Shown here in pieces: positions 1 to 5,605 of a DNA stretch of 6,546 nucleotides (position 1 is the stretch's first letter; each line of letters opens with the position of its first letter). Location of the stretch: the NCBI GenBank assembly GCA_002323775.1, contig DCPV01000009.1, forward strand, positions 1-6,546, given 5' to 3'. A program made the position numbers and the translations under genes. Source of the DNA: Firmicutes bacterium UBA1535 (GTDB lineage Bacteria; Bacillota; Clostridia; Tissierellales; Sedimentibacteraceae). The notes beneath the pieces were generated by a model. It saw only the letters and a program-made list of their open reading frames with translations, did not search any database and was not told the origin of the DNA.

Positions 1-306
1 GGAATTGACGAAAGAAATGACAAGGGCGATGGTACATATGGAAGTCTGATGCCTGTTCCCGGTGAGCTTGTTAATCTTAAAATAACAACGTTTAATGGTA
101 TACATATGTTTCTTGGAGAACCTTCGGAAAGAACAGTTGCTTTTATGTGTGTAGACGGTTTAAATAGCTTATATGAGTTTGTAAAGAGAAATGGTTGGAA
201 TAAAATTACAGATATTAAAAGACAGCCATGGGGTGCTATTGAATGTGATGTAACTACGATAGATGGCAGTTTAATAAGATTTTTTGAGCTTGATAAAGAT
301 AATTAA
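1..306 (+). CDS. VOC (glyoxalase/bleomycin-resistance fold) family protein, 3' part only
   Basis: The reading frame is open from base 1, so the gene starts outside the window; 101 codons remain. The ATG at 49 has no Shine-Dalgarno site before it and is probably internal. Family call: the visible end has the pattern of the C-terminal half of a VOC domain, with a strand around GIHMFLGEP (residues 33-41), a helix with VDGLNSLYEFVKRNGW (51-66), then QPWGAIECDVTTIDGSLIRF (75-94) followed by F and E. That last stretch is the typical 'PWG..e..v.D.DG..i.f.E' ending, where the final Glu often binds metal. VOC proteins include lactoylglutathione lyases, dioxygenases and antibiotic-binding proteins, and the substrate cannot be told from this fragment. 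No clear terminator follows before the argS promoter. The fold is fairly sure; the function is unknown. Confidence 0.65.
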   Translation, partial: GIDERNDKGDGTYGSLMPVPGELVNLKITTFNGIHMFLGEPSERTVAFMCVDGLNSLYEFVKRNGWNKITDIKRQPWGAIECDVTTIDGSLIRFFELDKDN

Positions 307-346
307 TAATAAAAATTACATAAAACATAAATAAAAAAAAATTATA

Positions 347-375
347 TTGATTTTATATTTTGTATATGTTAAAAT
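347..375 (+). promoter_or_regulatory. Promoter of the argS leader, extended -10 type
   Basis: TTGATT (347-352), 17 bases, then TAAAAT (370-375), with TG one base upstream of the -10 box (367-368). This is a near-consensus housekeeping sigma promoter. Transcription would start near 382, giving a very short lead of about 20 bases before the leader-peptide ATG and about 225 bases before argS. The position fits a transcription attenuator. Confidence 0.75.
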
Positions 376-402
376 TATAAAAATTTGAAAGGATAAGGTA
401 TT

Positions 403-462
403 ATGATAAAATCATTTGTCAGTAGTTTACTAAGACGTAGATACAGATGTAATATCTTGTAG
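403..462 (+). CDS. Arginine-rich leader peptide of argS (attenuator peptide)
   Basis: A 19-codon ORF reads MIKSFVSSLLRRRYRCNIL and stops at TAG (460-462). It starts at ATG 403, with a Shine-Dalgarno AAAGGA (388-393) nine bases before it and a strong promoter just upstream. Codons 11, 12, 13 and 15 are Arg (AGA, CGT, AGA, AGA; 433-447 with one Tyr between). Such a run, followed by competing hairpins and a terminator ahead of the gene for arginyl-tRNA synthetase, is what a ribosome-mediated attenuation leader looks like, as known for trp, his and pheST leaders in other bacteria. The peptide itself need have no function; the speed at which it is translated would report charged tRNA-Arg. Short leader peptides are often missed by gene finders. 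Confidence 0.8.
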   Translation: MIKSFVSSLLRRRYRCNIL

Positions 463-488
463 CTTTGCTTATTTCGCATAGTTACAAG
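456..488 (+). promoter_or_regulatory. argS attenuator hairpin A (favours readthrough)
   Basis: Bases 456-464 (CTTGTAGCT) pair with 480-488 (AGTTACAAG) with one G-U pair. After a T-T mismatch, 466-468 (TGC) pair with 476-478 (GCA), leaving a 7-base loop. The 5' arm contains the leader-peptide stop codon, so a ribosome that reaches the stop would cover it. Hairpin A uses bases 476-488 and therefore excludes hairpin B. Paired by hand; no energy calculated. Confidence 0.6.
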
Positions 489-510
489 TATTATGTCTTG
501 TTTCTATGCG
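475..510 (+). promoter_or_regulatory. argS attenuator hairpin B (favours termination)
   Basis: CGCATAG (475-481) pairs with CTATGCG (504-510). Inside it, ACAAG (484-488) pairs with CTTGT (497-501) across a 2x2 internal loop, closing an 8-base loop. It competes with hairpin A for 476-488 and with the antiterminator for 504-510, so it would act as the anti-antiterminator. Confidence 0.65.
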
Positions 511-551
511 GCTGGTGATGATGTATACCTTTAAACACAAACCGCAATAGA
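503..551 (+). promoter_or_regulatory. argS antiterminator pairing C
   Basis: TCTATGCGG (503-511) can pair with CCGCAATAGA (542-551) over nine base pairs with one bulged A (547). The 3' arm takes up most of the 5' arm of the terminator (539-547), so the two cannot form together. The 5' arm is also the 3' arm of hairpin B, which completes the alternating A/B/C/D chain. Confidence 0.6.
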
Positions 552-585
552 TATTGCTTACAGCAATAACTTTTGCGGTTTTTTT
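539..585 (+). terminator. Intrinsic terminator D in the argS leader (attenuator)
   Basis: AAACCGCAA (539-547) pairs with TTGCGGTTT (573-581), with an inner stem TATTGC (552-557)/GCAATA (563-568) around a 5-base loop. Seven Ts end it (579-585). It sits 13 bases before the argS Shine-Dalgarno site (598-603) and downstream of the leader promoter, so it would end argS transcription unless the antiterminator forms. Confidence 0.85.
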
Positions 586-608
586 ATAAAAAGAAATGGA
601 GGATTTAT

Positions 609-2306
609 ATGAAAAATGTATTATGTAATTTATTAAAGGACTATTTAACTGGGGTAAATATTGATGAAATTGAAAATTTGTTAGAAATACCACCAAAAAA
701 TGAACTAGGAGATTATTCATTTCCTTGTTTTTCACTTGCTAAAAAGCTTCGTAAATCACCAAATATCATAGCAGAGGGCTTAAAGCAGGATTTAGAAAAA
801 TCACTTGATAAAACTCTAATTGAAAAGGTAGACACAGCAGGAGGATATTTAAACTTCTTTATAAATAAAGAATATTACATTAATAAAGTTTTAAATGATG
901 CTTTAGATGATGACTATGGAAAAAGCGATATAGGTACTGGCAAAACAATATGTATAGATTATTCTTCACCGAATATTGCAAAAAACTTTCATGTCGGACA
1001 TCTTCGTACAACTATAATAGGAAACTCATTATATAAGATTTATTCAAAGCAAGGATATAATGTAGTTCGAATAAATCATTTAGGAGATTGGGGAACTCAG
1101 TTTGGAAAGCTTATTCTTGCTTATAAAAATTGGAGTAGTAAAGAATTAGTTGAAAAAGATGGCATCGCTGAGTTGCTTCGTATTTATATAATGTTTCACG
1201 ATGAAGCTGAACGCAATCCTAATCTTATGGAGGAGGCGAGAGCATGGTTTGTTAAGATGGAGAGTAAGGATAAAGAAGCTCTTGAGCTTTGGAAATGGTT
1301 TTATGATATCAGTATAATAGAATTTGATCGTATATATAAACTTCTTGATGTTGATTTTGATTACTATACTGGTGAAAGCTTTTATATTGACAAACTACAA
1401 GCAGTTGTGTGTGAATTGGAAGAAAAAAATCTTTTAGTGCAGAGTCAGGGAGCTAAAATCGTAGATTTAGATAAATATTGTATGCCACCTTGCTTAATAA
1501 CTAAAAGTGATGGAAGCTCAATATATGCCGTCAGAGATATAGCAACCATACTATATCGTAAGAATACTTTCGATTTTGACAAGTGCATTTACGTGACAGG
1601 AATGGAGCAAATGCTGTATTTTTCTCAGGTGTTTAAGGTAATTGAGCTTATGGGATACGGCTTTTATAATAATCTTATCCATATTTCTTATGGACTTGTA
1701 AATCTTGAGGGTGCAAAGCTTTCTACACGCAGCGGAAATATAGTTTATGCCGAAGATATATTGAATGAAGCAATTAAACGTGCTTCATTAACAATAAAAG
1801 AAAAAAATCTTTCGCTTGTTGATAAGGAGGAAGTTGCAAAATCAGTAGGCGTTGGGGCTATAATATTTAATGATTTGATTAATACAATGATTAAAAGCGT
1901 TGATTTTACTTGGGATAGAGTGTTAAATTACAATGGTGCAACTGGGCCGTATGTACAATATACATGTGCCAGAGCAAAAAGTATTTTGCGAAAAAGTAAT
2001 ATAAAAATTGATGATATAAACTTTAATGCAAAAAATCTTAAAGATGCAAGCAGTTATGAATTAATAAAGCTTATCAGCCAATACCCTGATGTTATAAATG
2101 AATCAGCAAATAAATATGAACCGCATTTTATAGCAAAATTTGCTCTTTTATTATCGCAGACTTTTAACAAATTTTACCATGAATGCAGTATAATAAATTC
2201 TGATGATGAAGTGAAAAATTCACGTTTGATTTTAACTTATATCACTCAGAAAATTATAAGTGATGCCATGAATTTATTGGGAATTAAATGCCCTGAGGAA
2301 ATGTAG
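609..2306 (+). CDS. argS: Arginyl-tRNA synthetase (arginine--tRNA ligase)
   Basis: A cytosolic class I synthetase that attaches arginine to tRNA-Arg using ATP; essential for translation. It has 565 residues, normal for the family. Residues 1-85 fit the N-terminal tRNA-recognition domain (Add-1), with LGDYSFPCF at 33-41. The catalytic Rossmann domain shows SSPNIAK (119-125), the HIGH-type motif HVGH (128-131), GDWGTQFG (159-166), and a degenerate KMSKS loop KLSTRSGN (370-377), as is usual in ArgRS. YNGATGPYVQYTCARAKSIL (441-460) opens the DALR anticodon-binding domain that runs to the C terminus. The start is ATG 609, with GGAGGA (598-603) five bases upstream; the longer TTG 573 frame begins inside the leader terminator and is rejected. 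It appears monocistronic: leader attenuator before it and a terminator at 2381-2420 after it. Confidence 0.97.
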   Translation: MKNVLCNLLKDYLTGVNIDEIENLLEIPPKNELGDYSFPCFSLAKKLRKSPNIIAEGLKQDLEKSLDKTLIEKVDTAGGYLNFFINKEYYINKVLNDALDDDYGKSDIGTGKTICIDYSSPNIAKNFHVGHLRTTIIGNSLYKIYSKQGYNVVRINHLGDWGTQFGKLILAYKNWSSKELVEKDGIAELLRIYIMFHDEAERNPNLMEEARAWFVKMESKDKEALELWKWFYDISIIEFDRIYKLLDVDFDYYTGESFYIDKLQAVVCELEEKNLLVQSQGAKIVDLDKYCMPPCLITKSDGSSIYAVRDIATILYRKNTFDFDKCIYVTGMEQMLYFSQVFKVIELMGYGFYNNLIHISYGLVNLEGAKLSTRSGNIVYAEDILNEAIKRASLTIKEKNLSLVDKEEVAKSVGVGAIIFNDLINTMIKSVDFTWDRVLNYNGATGPYVQYTCARAKSILRKSNIKIDDINFNAKNLKDASSYELIKLISQYPDVINESANKYEPHFIAKFALLLSQTFNKFYHECSIINSDDEVKNSRLILTYITQKIISDAMNLLGIKCPEEM

Positions 2307-2380
2307 GGATAAGGAAACCAATTATAATTCAGACAAATAATGAAGAATAAACTACTGTAAATCATAACTATTCATAGATA

Positions 2381-2420
2381 AAAACTAAACCCACTGATTT
2401 CAAAACAGTGGGTTAGTTTT
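2381..2420. terminator. Bidirectional terminator between argS and the convergent oxidase gene
   Basis: AAAACTAAACCCACTG (2381-2396) pairs with CAGTGGGTTAGTTTT (2406-2420) with one bulged A and a 9-base loop. T-rich ends lie on both strands (TTTT at 2417-2420; AAAA at 2381-2384). It lies 75 bases after the argS stop and 12 bases past the oxidase stop, so it can serve both. The rest of 2307-2431 shows nothing else. Confidence 0.88.
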
Positions 2421-2431
2421 ATCAATAGTAT

Positions 2432-4123
2432 TTAAAATTTATTAAAAAAATTATTATGAAAGTGCTGTGCCAATTGATTAGCGGCTTCTTTACCTGTGTA
2501 TAGCGAGCCCTGCATCCACGCATGTTTTGTAGATACATGTTCACCGGCAAAGTAGACTCTGTTATCAAACTCTGGTTTTAACATCTCATATGCAAACAAT
2601 TTTTTCTGACCCGGCAGACTCTGTGCAAAGGCACCTCTGTTATTTGGTTCGTTATTCCATACAACTGTCTTATGAGCCTCTACAATAGGGTTTAAAGATC
2701 CTCTTGGCAATCCATGAACTTCCTCTACGCTTTCTCTTATGTAATTATATCGGAGTGTTCTTTCCATATTTCCAACTCTTGTTGAATTCAAATTATAATT
2801 ATAAGAAGCTACCAACACCCCAGGACTATTAGGCGAGCAAGCTGAACCGTCGGGACAAAGTGAATAGTCTCTTGGGTAGAAGATATATTGTATAGGCAAA
2901 TCAGTTCGTGAAAATCCTCCGACCATTCGTCCATAATAGGTATCTCTTTCCCAAAAACGCTGATTGCACATGAAAAAGGTCTTTTGTGAATCAACATAGT
3001 TGTATTCTGAAATAGCTTGCATTTTAAGATTGCTGAAATACGGATTAATTTTAACTTCCCTAAGGGTAGAATATGGAATAGCACATACAACATAATCAAA
3101 AACGTCTGTGGATTTTTCCGGATCAGTTGTATCGCTGTACTCAAGGATAATTTTATTGGCACATTGTGACTGGTAAATACCTGTAACTGTACAACCGGCA
3201 TTGTATGTAACTTTGCCAAGCTGCGAAGGCGAAATACCTTTATACTGCGGTGGGTTGTCTAATAAAAATGATTGAACAAAAGCATATGGCAAATTTACAA
3301 CTCCGCCTTCTATTGTATAGATATTGCGGTAATCGACAGTGTATTCTTCAACTACTATTTCATCATAGCTTACATTCAATAAAGCGCCTGTACCAGAATC
3401 TATTCCTGAAATCAAGCTGATTGCACCCTGACTTAATCCGAGGTTTTCTAATGTTTGACGAACGGAGTACTCTATAAGAGGTAGATATTCCGCAGAATAA
3501 TACGGTAATATTTGTATCATTTCCGACCGAATATTTGGCGGGAGAGACTTAACAATATACGAAAAGGCATATTGGTGAAGTTCTGGCCAAGGTGTATTTC
3601 TTTCCTTCAAAGTCAGTGGATATAGAGGATAAAGCATCTCCTCGATCGAATCTGATGTTCTCAAGCGAGTATTATGTACATAAATAAAGTTGTTACTGCG
3701 TGCTACCGACAAAGGTTCTGTGTTAAGTCCGAATAAATTCATATAGTGCCAAGTAGTTTCATGACTTACGGGAATTCTGTGAGCACCGAATTCGTTATAA
3801 TATTTTCCTTCCCTATCAAAATAATAGGTATAAACTCTTCCTCCAATTCTGTCCTTGTTGGAATCTAAAATTGTAATATCTGCCCCAAGTTTACGAAGTT
3901 CAAATGCAGCTGATAAACCTGCTAATCCTCCTCCGATAACACCAATTTTTACTCCAAGTAGTTCGCCTGGAGATGCAAAATTTGTAATATCTGAAGGAGG
4001 ACTCAACAAATTGATGATATATTCGTAATCTTCTATTCTTCCTTGTTCTTCTAAAGAATTTTTCAGCATTTGATGCCGTTGTTCATCTGTTGGGTTTACT
4101 ATTAAATTTAATGGAGCATTCAT
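2432..4123 (-). CDS. FAD-dependent amine oxidase, L-amino-acid-oxidase-like
   Basis: A 563-residue flavoprotein that likely oxidises an amino acid or amine to the imine, which hydrolyses to the 2-oxo acid (or aldehyde) and ammonia. Residues 59-97 form the FAD dinucleotide-binding region: GGGLAG (64-69), an acidic end of strand 2 (ILD, 85-87) and GGR (94-96). The C terminus closes the FAD site with VYFAGEH (523-529) and AWMQGSLYTGKEAA (535-548). FGAHRIP (112-118) matches the 'GxMRxP' segment of L-amino-acid oxidases, whose Arg holds the substrate carboxylate (here R116). This argues for an amino-acid substrate over a simple amine. About 58 residues precede the FAD domain and show no signal peptide, so it is probably cytosolic. 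Start ATG 4123 has GGAGG (4132-4136) eight bases upstream. It follows the membrane-protein gene by 39 bases. Its GC content, about 40% in lines counted, is above its neighbours. The electron acceptor is unknown; O2 would yield H2O2. Confidence 0.88.
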   Translation of the reverse strand: MNAPLNLIVNPTDEQRHQMLKNSLEEQGRIEDYEYIINLLSPPSDITNFASPGELLGVKIGVIGGGLAGLSAAFELRKLGADITILDSNKDRIGGRVYTYYFDREGKYYNEFGAHRIPVSHETTWHYMNLFGLNTEPLSVARSNNFIYVHNTRLRTSDSIEEMLYPLYPLTLKERNTPWPELHQYAFSYIVKSLPPNIRSEMIQILPYYSAEYLPLIEYSVRQTLENLGLSQGAISLISGIDSGTGALLNVSYDEIVVEEYTVDYRNIYTIEGGVVNLPYAFVQSFLLDNPPQYKGISPSQLGKVTYNAGCTVTGIYQSQCANKIILEYSDTTDPEKSTDVFDYVVCAIPYSTLREVKINPYFSNLKMQAISEYNYVDSQKTFFMCNQRFWERDTYYGRMVGGFSRTDLPIQYIFYPRDYSLCPDGSACSPNSPGVLVASYNYNLNSTRVGNMERTLRYNYIRESVEEVHGLPRGSLNPIVEAHKTVVWNNEPNNRGAFAQSLPGQKKLFAYEMLKPEFDNRVYFAGEHVSTKHAWMQGSLYTGKEAANQLAQHFHNNFFNKF

Positions 4124-4136
4124 TAGTTATACCTCC

Positions 4137-4189
4137 AAATATTGTTATAATAAATATATTCACTATTTTTTAAAATTATAACAATATTT
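4137..4189. repeat. Perfect 15-bp inverted repeat next to the oxidase ribosome binding site
   Basis: AAATATTGTTATAAT (4137-4151) and ATTATAACAATATTT (4175-4189) are exact reverse complements, 23 bases apart. On the minus strand the repeat covers the last codons and the stop of the membrane-protein gene and ends directly against the GGAGG of the oxidase gene. In RNA it could form a long AU-rich hairpin; in DNA it could bind a dimeric regulator. TATAAT-like boxes lie in the arms, so an internal promoter is possible, but no good -35 was found. Confidence 0.7.
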
Positions 4190-4708
4190 GTTCATAAGAA
4201 TCCTCTTAGTTACTAATGGTATGTGTAAAATAAAAAATTCAAAACCAGTCAATTGTGTAATGTACCCAGCTAAGTCAAATAACTTATTAATTGTACCTAG
4301 ACCATACCAAATTCCAGCTATAAAATTAATAATCATAATACAAATAATGATAATAGTGGTATTAGTCCAAAAAAATCCAGCTTTATTTTTATTTAAGATT
4401 AAATAAAATAGAAAAAACAAGATAACAGCACATGTTATTGTAATAGAAATAATTGCGAAAAAATCAAACTTTTCTATTGCCCATGATACAAAATCAGCTT
4501 CAAAGTTTCGTATTTCTGCATTTCGATTTAAACTTTCAATAAGATGTGTTCTAATTAGTATCGTACCAACTATTCCGACAATAGAGAGAATTGATGATAA
4601 GATAATATGACATAGATTAAATATCTTGCTTTTTCCAAAACTTATAATGTAATTGATTATTAAAATTGTTATTACAGCTATTGCAGCTGGTGGAACATAT
4701 ATGTTCAT
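4163..4708 (-). CDS. Small multi-pass membrane protein of unknown function
   Basis: The gene encodes 181 residues; I do not recognise the family. It has at least four hydrophobic segments that look membrane-spanning: about 5-24, 30-52, 84-106 and 113-137, with a weaker fifth near 155-167. A polar stretch with charged residues (53-82) separates segments 2 and 3, and the tail is basic (KKYCYNFKK-like end). No catalytic motif is seen. The start is ATG 4708, because AGGAGG (4715-4720) lies six bases upstream. A longer frame from ATG 4777 adds 23 residues but has no ribosome binding site. It is the first gene of a minus-strand operon from the promoter at 4809-4837 and is followed by the oxidase gene, so it could anchor, transport for or partner that enzyme; this is only context. 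Confidence 0.75.
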   Translation of the reverse strand: MNIYVPPAAIAVITILIINYIISFGKSKIFNLCHIILSSILSIVGIVGTILIRTHLIESLNRNAEIRNFEADFVSWAIEKFDFFAIISITITCAVILFFLFYLILNKNKAGFFWTNTTIIIICIMIINFIAGIWYGLGTINKLFDLAGYITQLTGFEFFILHIPLVTKRILMNKYCYNFKK

Positions 4709-4808
4709 TATATACCTCCTAAAAACCTTATAACAGCTATATAAATTAACTTCATAGGCATAAGGTTCATATTCCATATTAAAAATAAATTATCAATAGG
4801 GTATGGAA

Positions 4809-4837
4809 ATTTTATCATACTAAAGTGATTATTTCAA
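4809..4837 (-). promoter_or_regulatory. Promoter of the membrane protein-oxidase operon
   Basis: On the minus strand: TTGAAA (4837-4832), 17 bases, TAAAAT (4814-4809), with TG one base before the -10 box (extended -10). Transcription would start near 4802, giving a 5' untranslated region of about 94 bases before ATG 4708. A short dyad GTATG (4801-4805)/CATAC (4816-4820) straddles the -10 box and could be an operator, though five-base arms are weak evidence. The remainder of the leader (4709-4800) shows no structure I can support. Confidence 0.7.
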
Positions 4838-4934
4838 GTGGAACTTCCAAGAATCATAGGTGAGTATCTCTATAGATTTTTTTAATTAATGGTAAACCTT
4901 AAAAGCTATAAAAACTCAAGTAAACTTAGATAGT

Positions 4935-4950
4935 TTGTTGTTTACAACAA
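4935..4950. promoter_or_regulatory. Palindrome over the -35 box, possible operator
   Basis: TTGTTGT (4935-4941) and ACAACAA (4944-4950) are exact reverse complements around a 2-base centre. The palindrome covers the -35 box TTTACA (4941-4946) of the promoter for the gene at 5013. A dimeric regulator bound here would block that promoter and, from this divergent region, might also affect the minus-strand operon 98 bases away. The arms are AT-rich, so chance is possible. Confidence 0.45.
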
Positions 4951-4969
4951 TAAAATAGTATGATATAGT
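4941..4969 (+). promoter_or_regulatory. Promoter of the helical TPR-like gene
   Basis: TTTACA (4941-4946), 17 bases, TATAGT (4964-4969). Expected start near 4976, about 37 bases before ATG 5013. Together with the opposite promoter at 4809-4837 it accounts for the roughly 300-base divergent region (4709-5012), which otherwise holds no gene. Confidence 0.65.
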
Positions 4970-5012
4970 TTAAATTAGTTCTACAAATATTATATTTTTG
5001 GAGGTTATACTT

Positions 5013-5483
5013 ATGAGCGAAATTAATACGTCATTATCTTTGCAAGAGTGGCATAGAAAGCAGGCAATCGAAAATTTTAATACTACTTGGGATTATATTG
5101 ACAAGAAGGATAGAACGCAGGAAGATAATATAAACATGATACATACTACACACGCATCTCGCTTTCATTGGGGAAAAATAGGGACTCCTCTTAATTTTGC
5201 AAGAGGAGAGTGGCAGATTTCGAGAGTATATTCATTATTAGGAATGTCTGAGAGTGCATTATATCATGCTAAACTTTCTTTAGAATTATGTTTGAAAAAT
5301 GATATAAAGGATTTTGATTTAGCTTTTGGATATGAAGCTGTTGCAAGAGCATATATGGTAGCTAAAGATGAAGAACAGATGAAAAAACATATAATATTGG
5401 CTAAGGAAGCTTCTGAAAATATAGAAAAGGAAGAAGATAAAAAATACTTTCTATCTGAATTAGATTCTATATCTATTATATAA
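5013..5483 (+). CDS. Helical, TPR-like conserved protein of unknown function
   Basis: The product has 156 residues, is soluble, and has no signal peptide or membrane segment. It appears helical throughout. The most distinctive stretch is HTTHASRFHWGKIGTPLNFA (44-63) followed by RGEWQISRVYSLLGM (64-78). From there come paired helices typical of TPR-like folds: SALYHAKLSLELCL (81-94) and FDLAFGYEAVARAYMVAKD (101-119) with KKHIILAKEAS (124-134). I recall similar short proteins, with the same SR-HWG and ARGEWQISRVY motifs, in Bacillus relatives and actinobacteria, where they have no assigned role. Start: ATG 5013 with GGAGG (5000-5004) eight bases before it; the TTG at 4998 overlaps that site and is rejected. 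It has its own promoter and ends before a terminator, so it is probably transcribed alone. Confidence 0.85.
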   Translation: MSEINTSLSLQEWHRKQAIENFNTTWDYIDKKDRTQEDNINMIHTTHASRFHWGKIGTPLNFARGEWQISRVYSLLGMSESALYHAKLSLELCLKNDIKDFDLAFGYEAVARAYMVAKDEEQMKKHIILAKEASENIEKEEDKKYFLSELDSISII

Positions 5484-5557
5484 TTTAAGCAGTCAATTTC
5501 ATACCTTGGATTACAAAAAAGAAGAATCATTGAATATTATATATAATAATTTGATAT

Positions 5558-5605
5558 AAAAAACAATAACTTCTGCAATTATAATTACAGAAGTTATTGT
5601 TTTTT
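5558..5605. terminator. Bidirectional terminator with perfect 18-bp arms
   Basis: AAAAAACAATAACTTCTG (5558-5575) and CAGAAGTTATTGTTTTTT (5588-5605) are exact reverse complements around a 12-base loop. Each strand ends in six Ts, so it can end transcription from both the gene at 5013-5483 and the convergent gene ending at 5604. Its right arm overlaps the TAA stop of the latter by two bases. Confidence 0.92.

Noticed and set aside
382..585. T-box riboswitch upstream of argS
   Set aside because: The length would fit, but the conserved T-box sequence (like GGTGGNACCGCG) is missing, and no stem I with a specifier loop could be drawn. The Arg-rich leader ORF explains the region better.
573..608. 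Longer argS start at TTG 573
   Set aside because: The TTG lies in the 3' arm of the leader terminator and has no ribosome binding site. ATG 609 has GGAGGA at the right distance and fits the family's N terminus.
2809..3219. ORF of 136 codons on the minus strand inside the oxidase gene
   Set aside because: It overlaps the oxidase frame entirely, has no ribosome binding site and resembles no protein family. The same holds for the antisense frames at 469-735, 4188-4406 and 5264-5530.
4137..4189. Inverted repeat as a rho-independent terminator of the membrane-protein gene
   Set aside because: The stem is nearly all A-U, the loop has 23 bases, and the following minus-strand bases are the oxidase ribosome binding site, not a T-run.
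4709..4777. 23-residue extension of the membrane protein from ATG 4777
   Set aside because: There is no Shine-Dalgarno site before 4777, while AGGAGG precedes ATG 4708. The added residues are polar and lie in the expected 5' untranslated region.
5535..5548. 14-base perfect palindrome TATTATATATAATA
   Set aside because: It consists only of A and T in an AT-rich intergenic stretch next to a terminator. Chance explains it, and no promoter lies near it.
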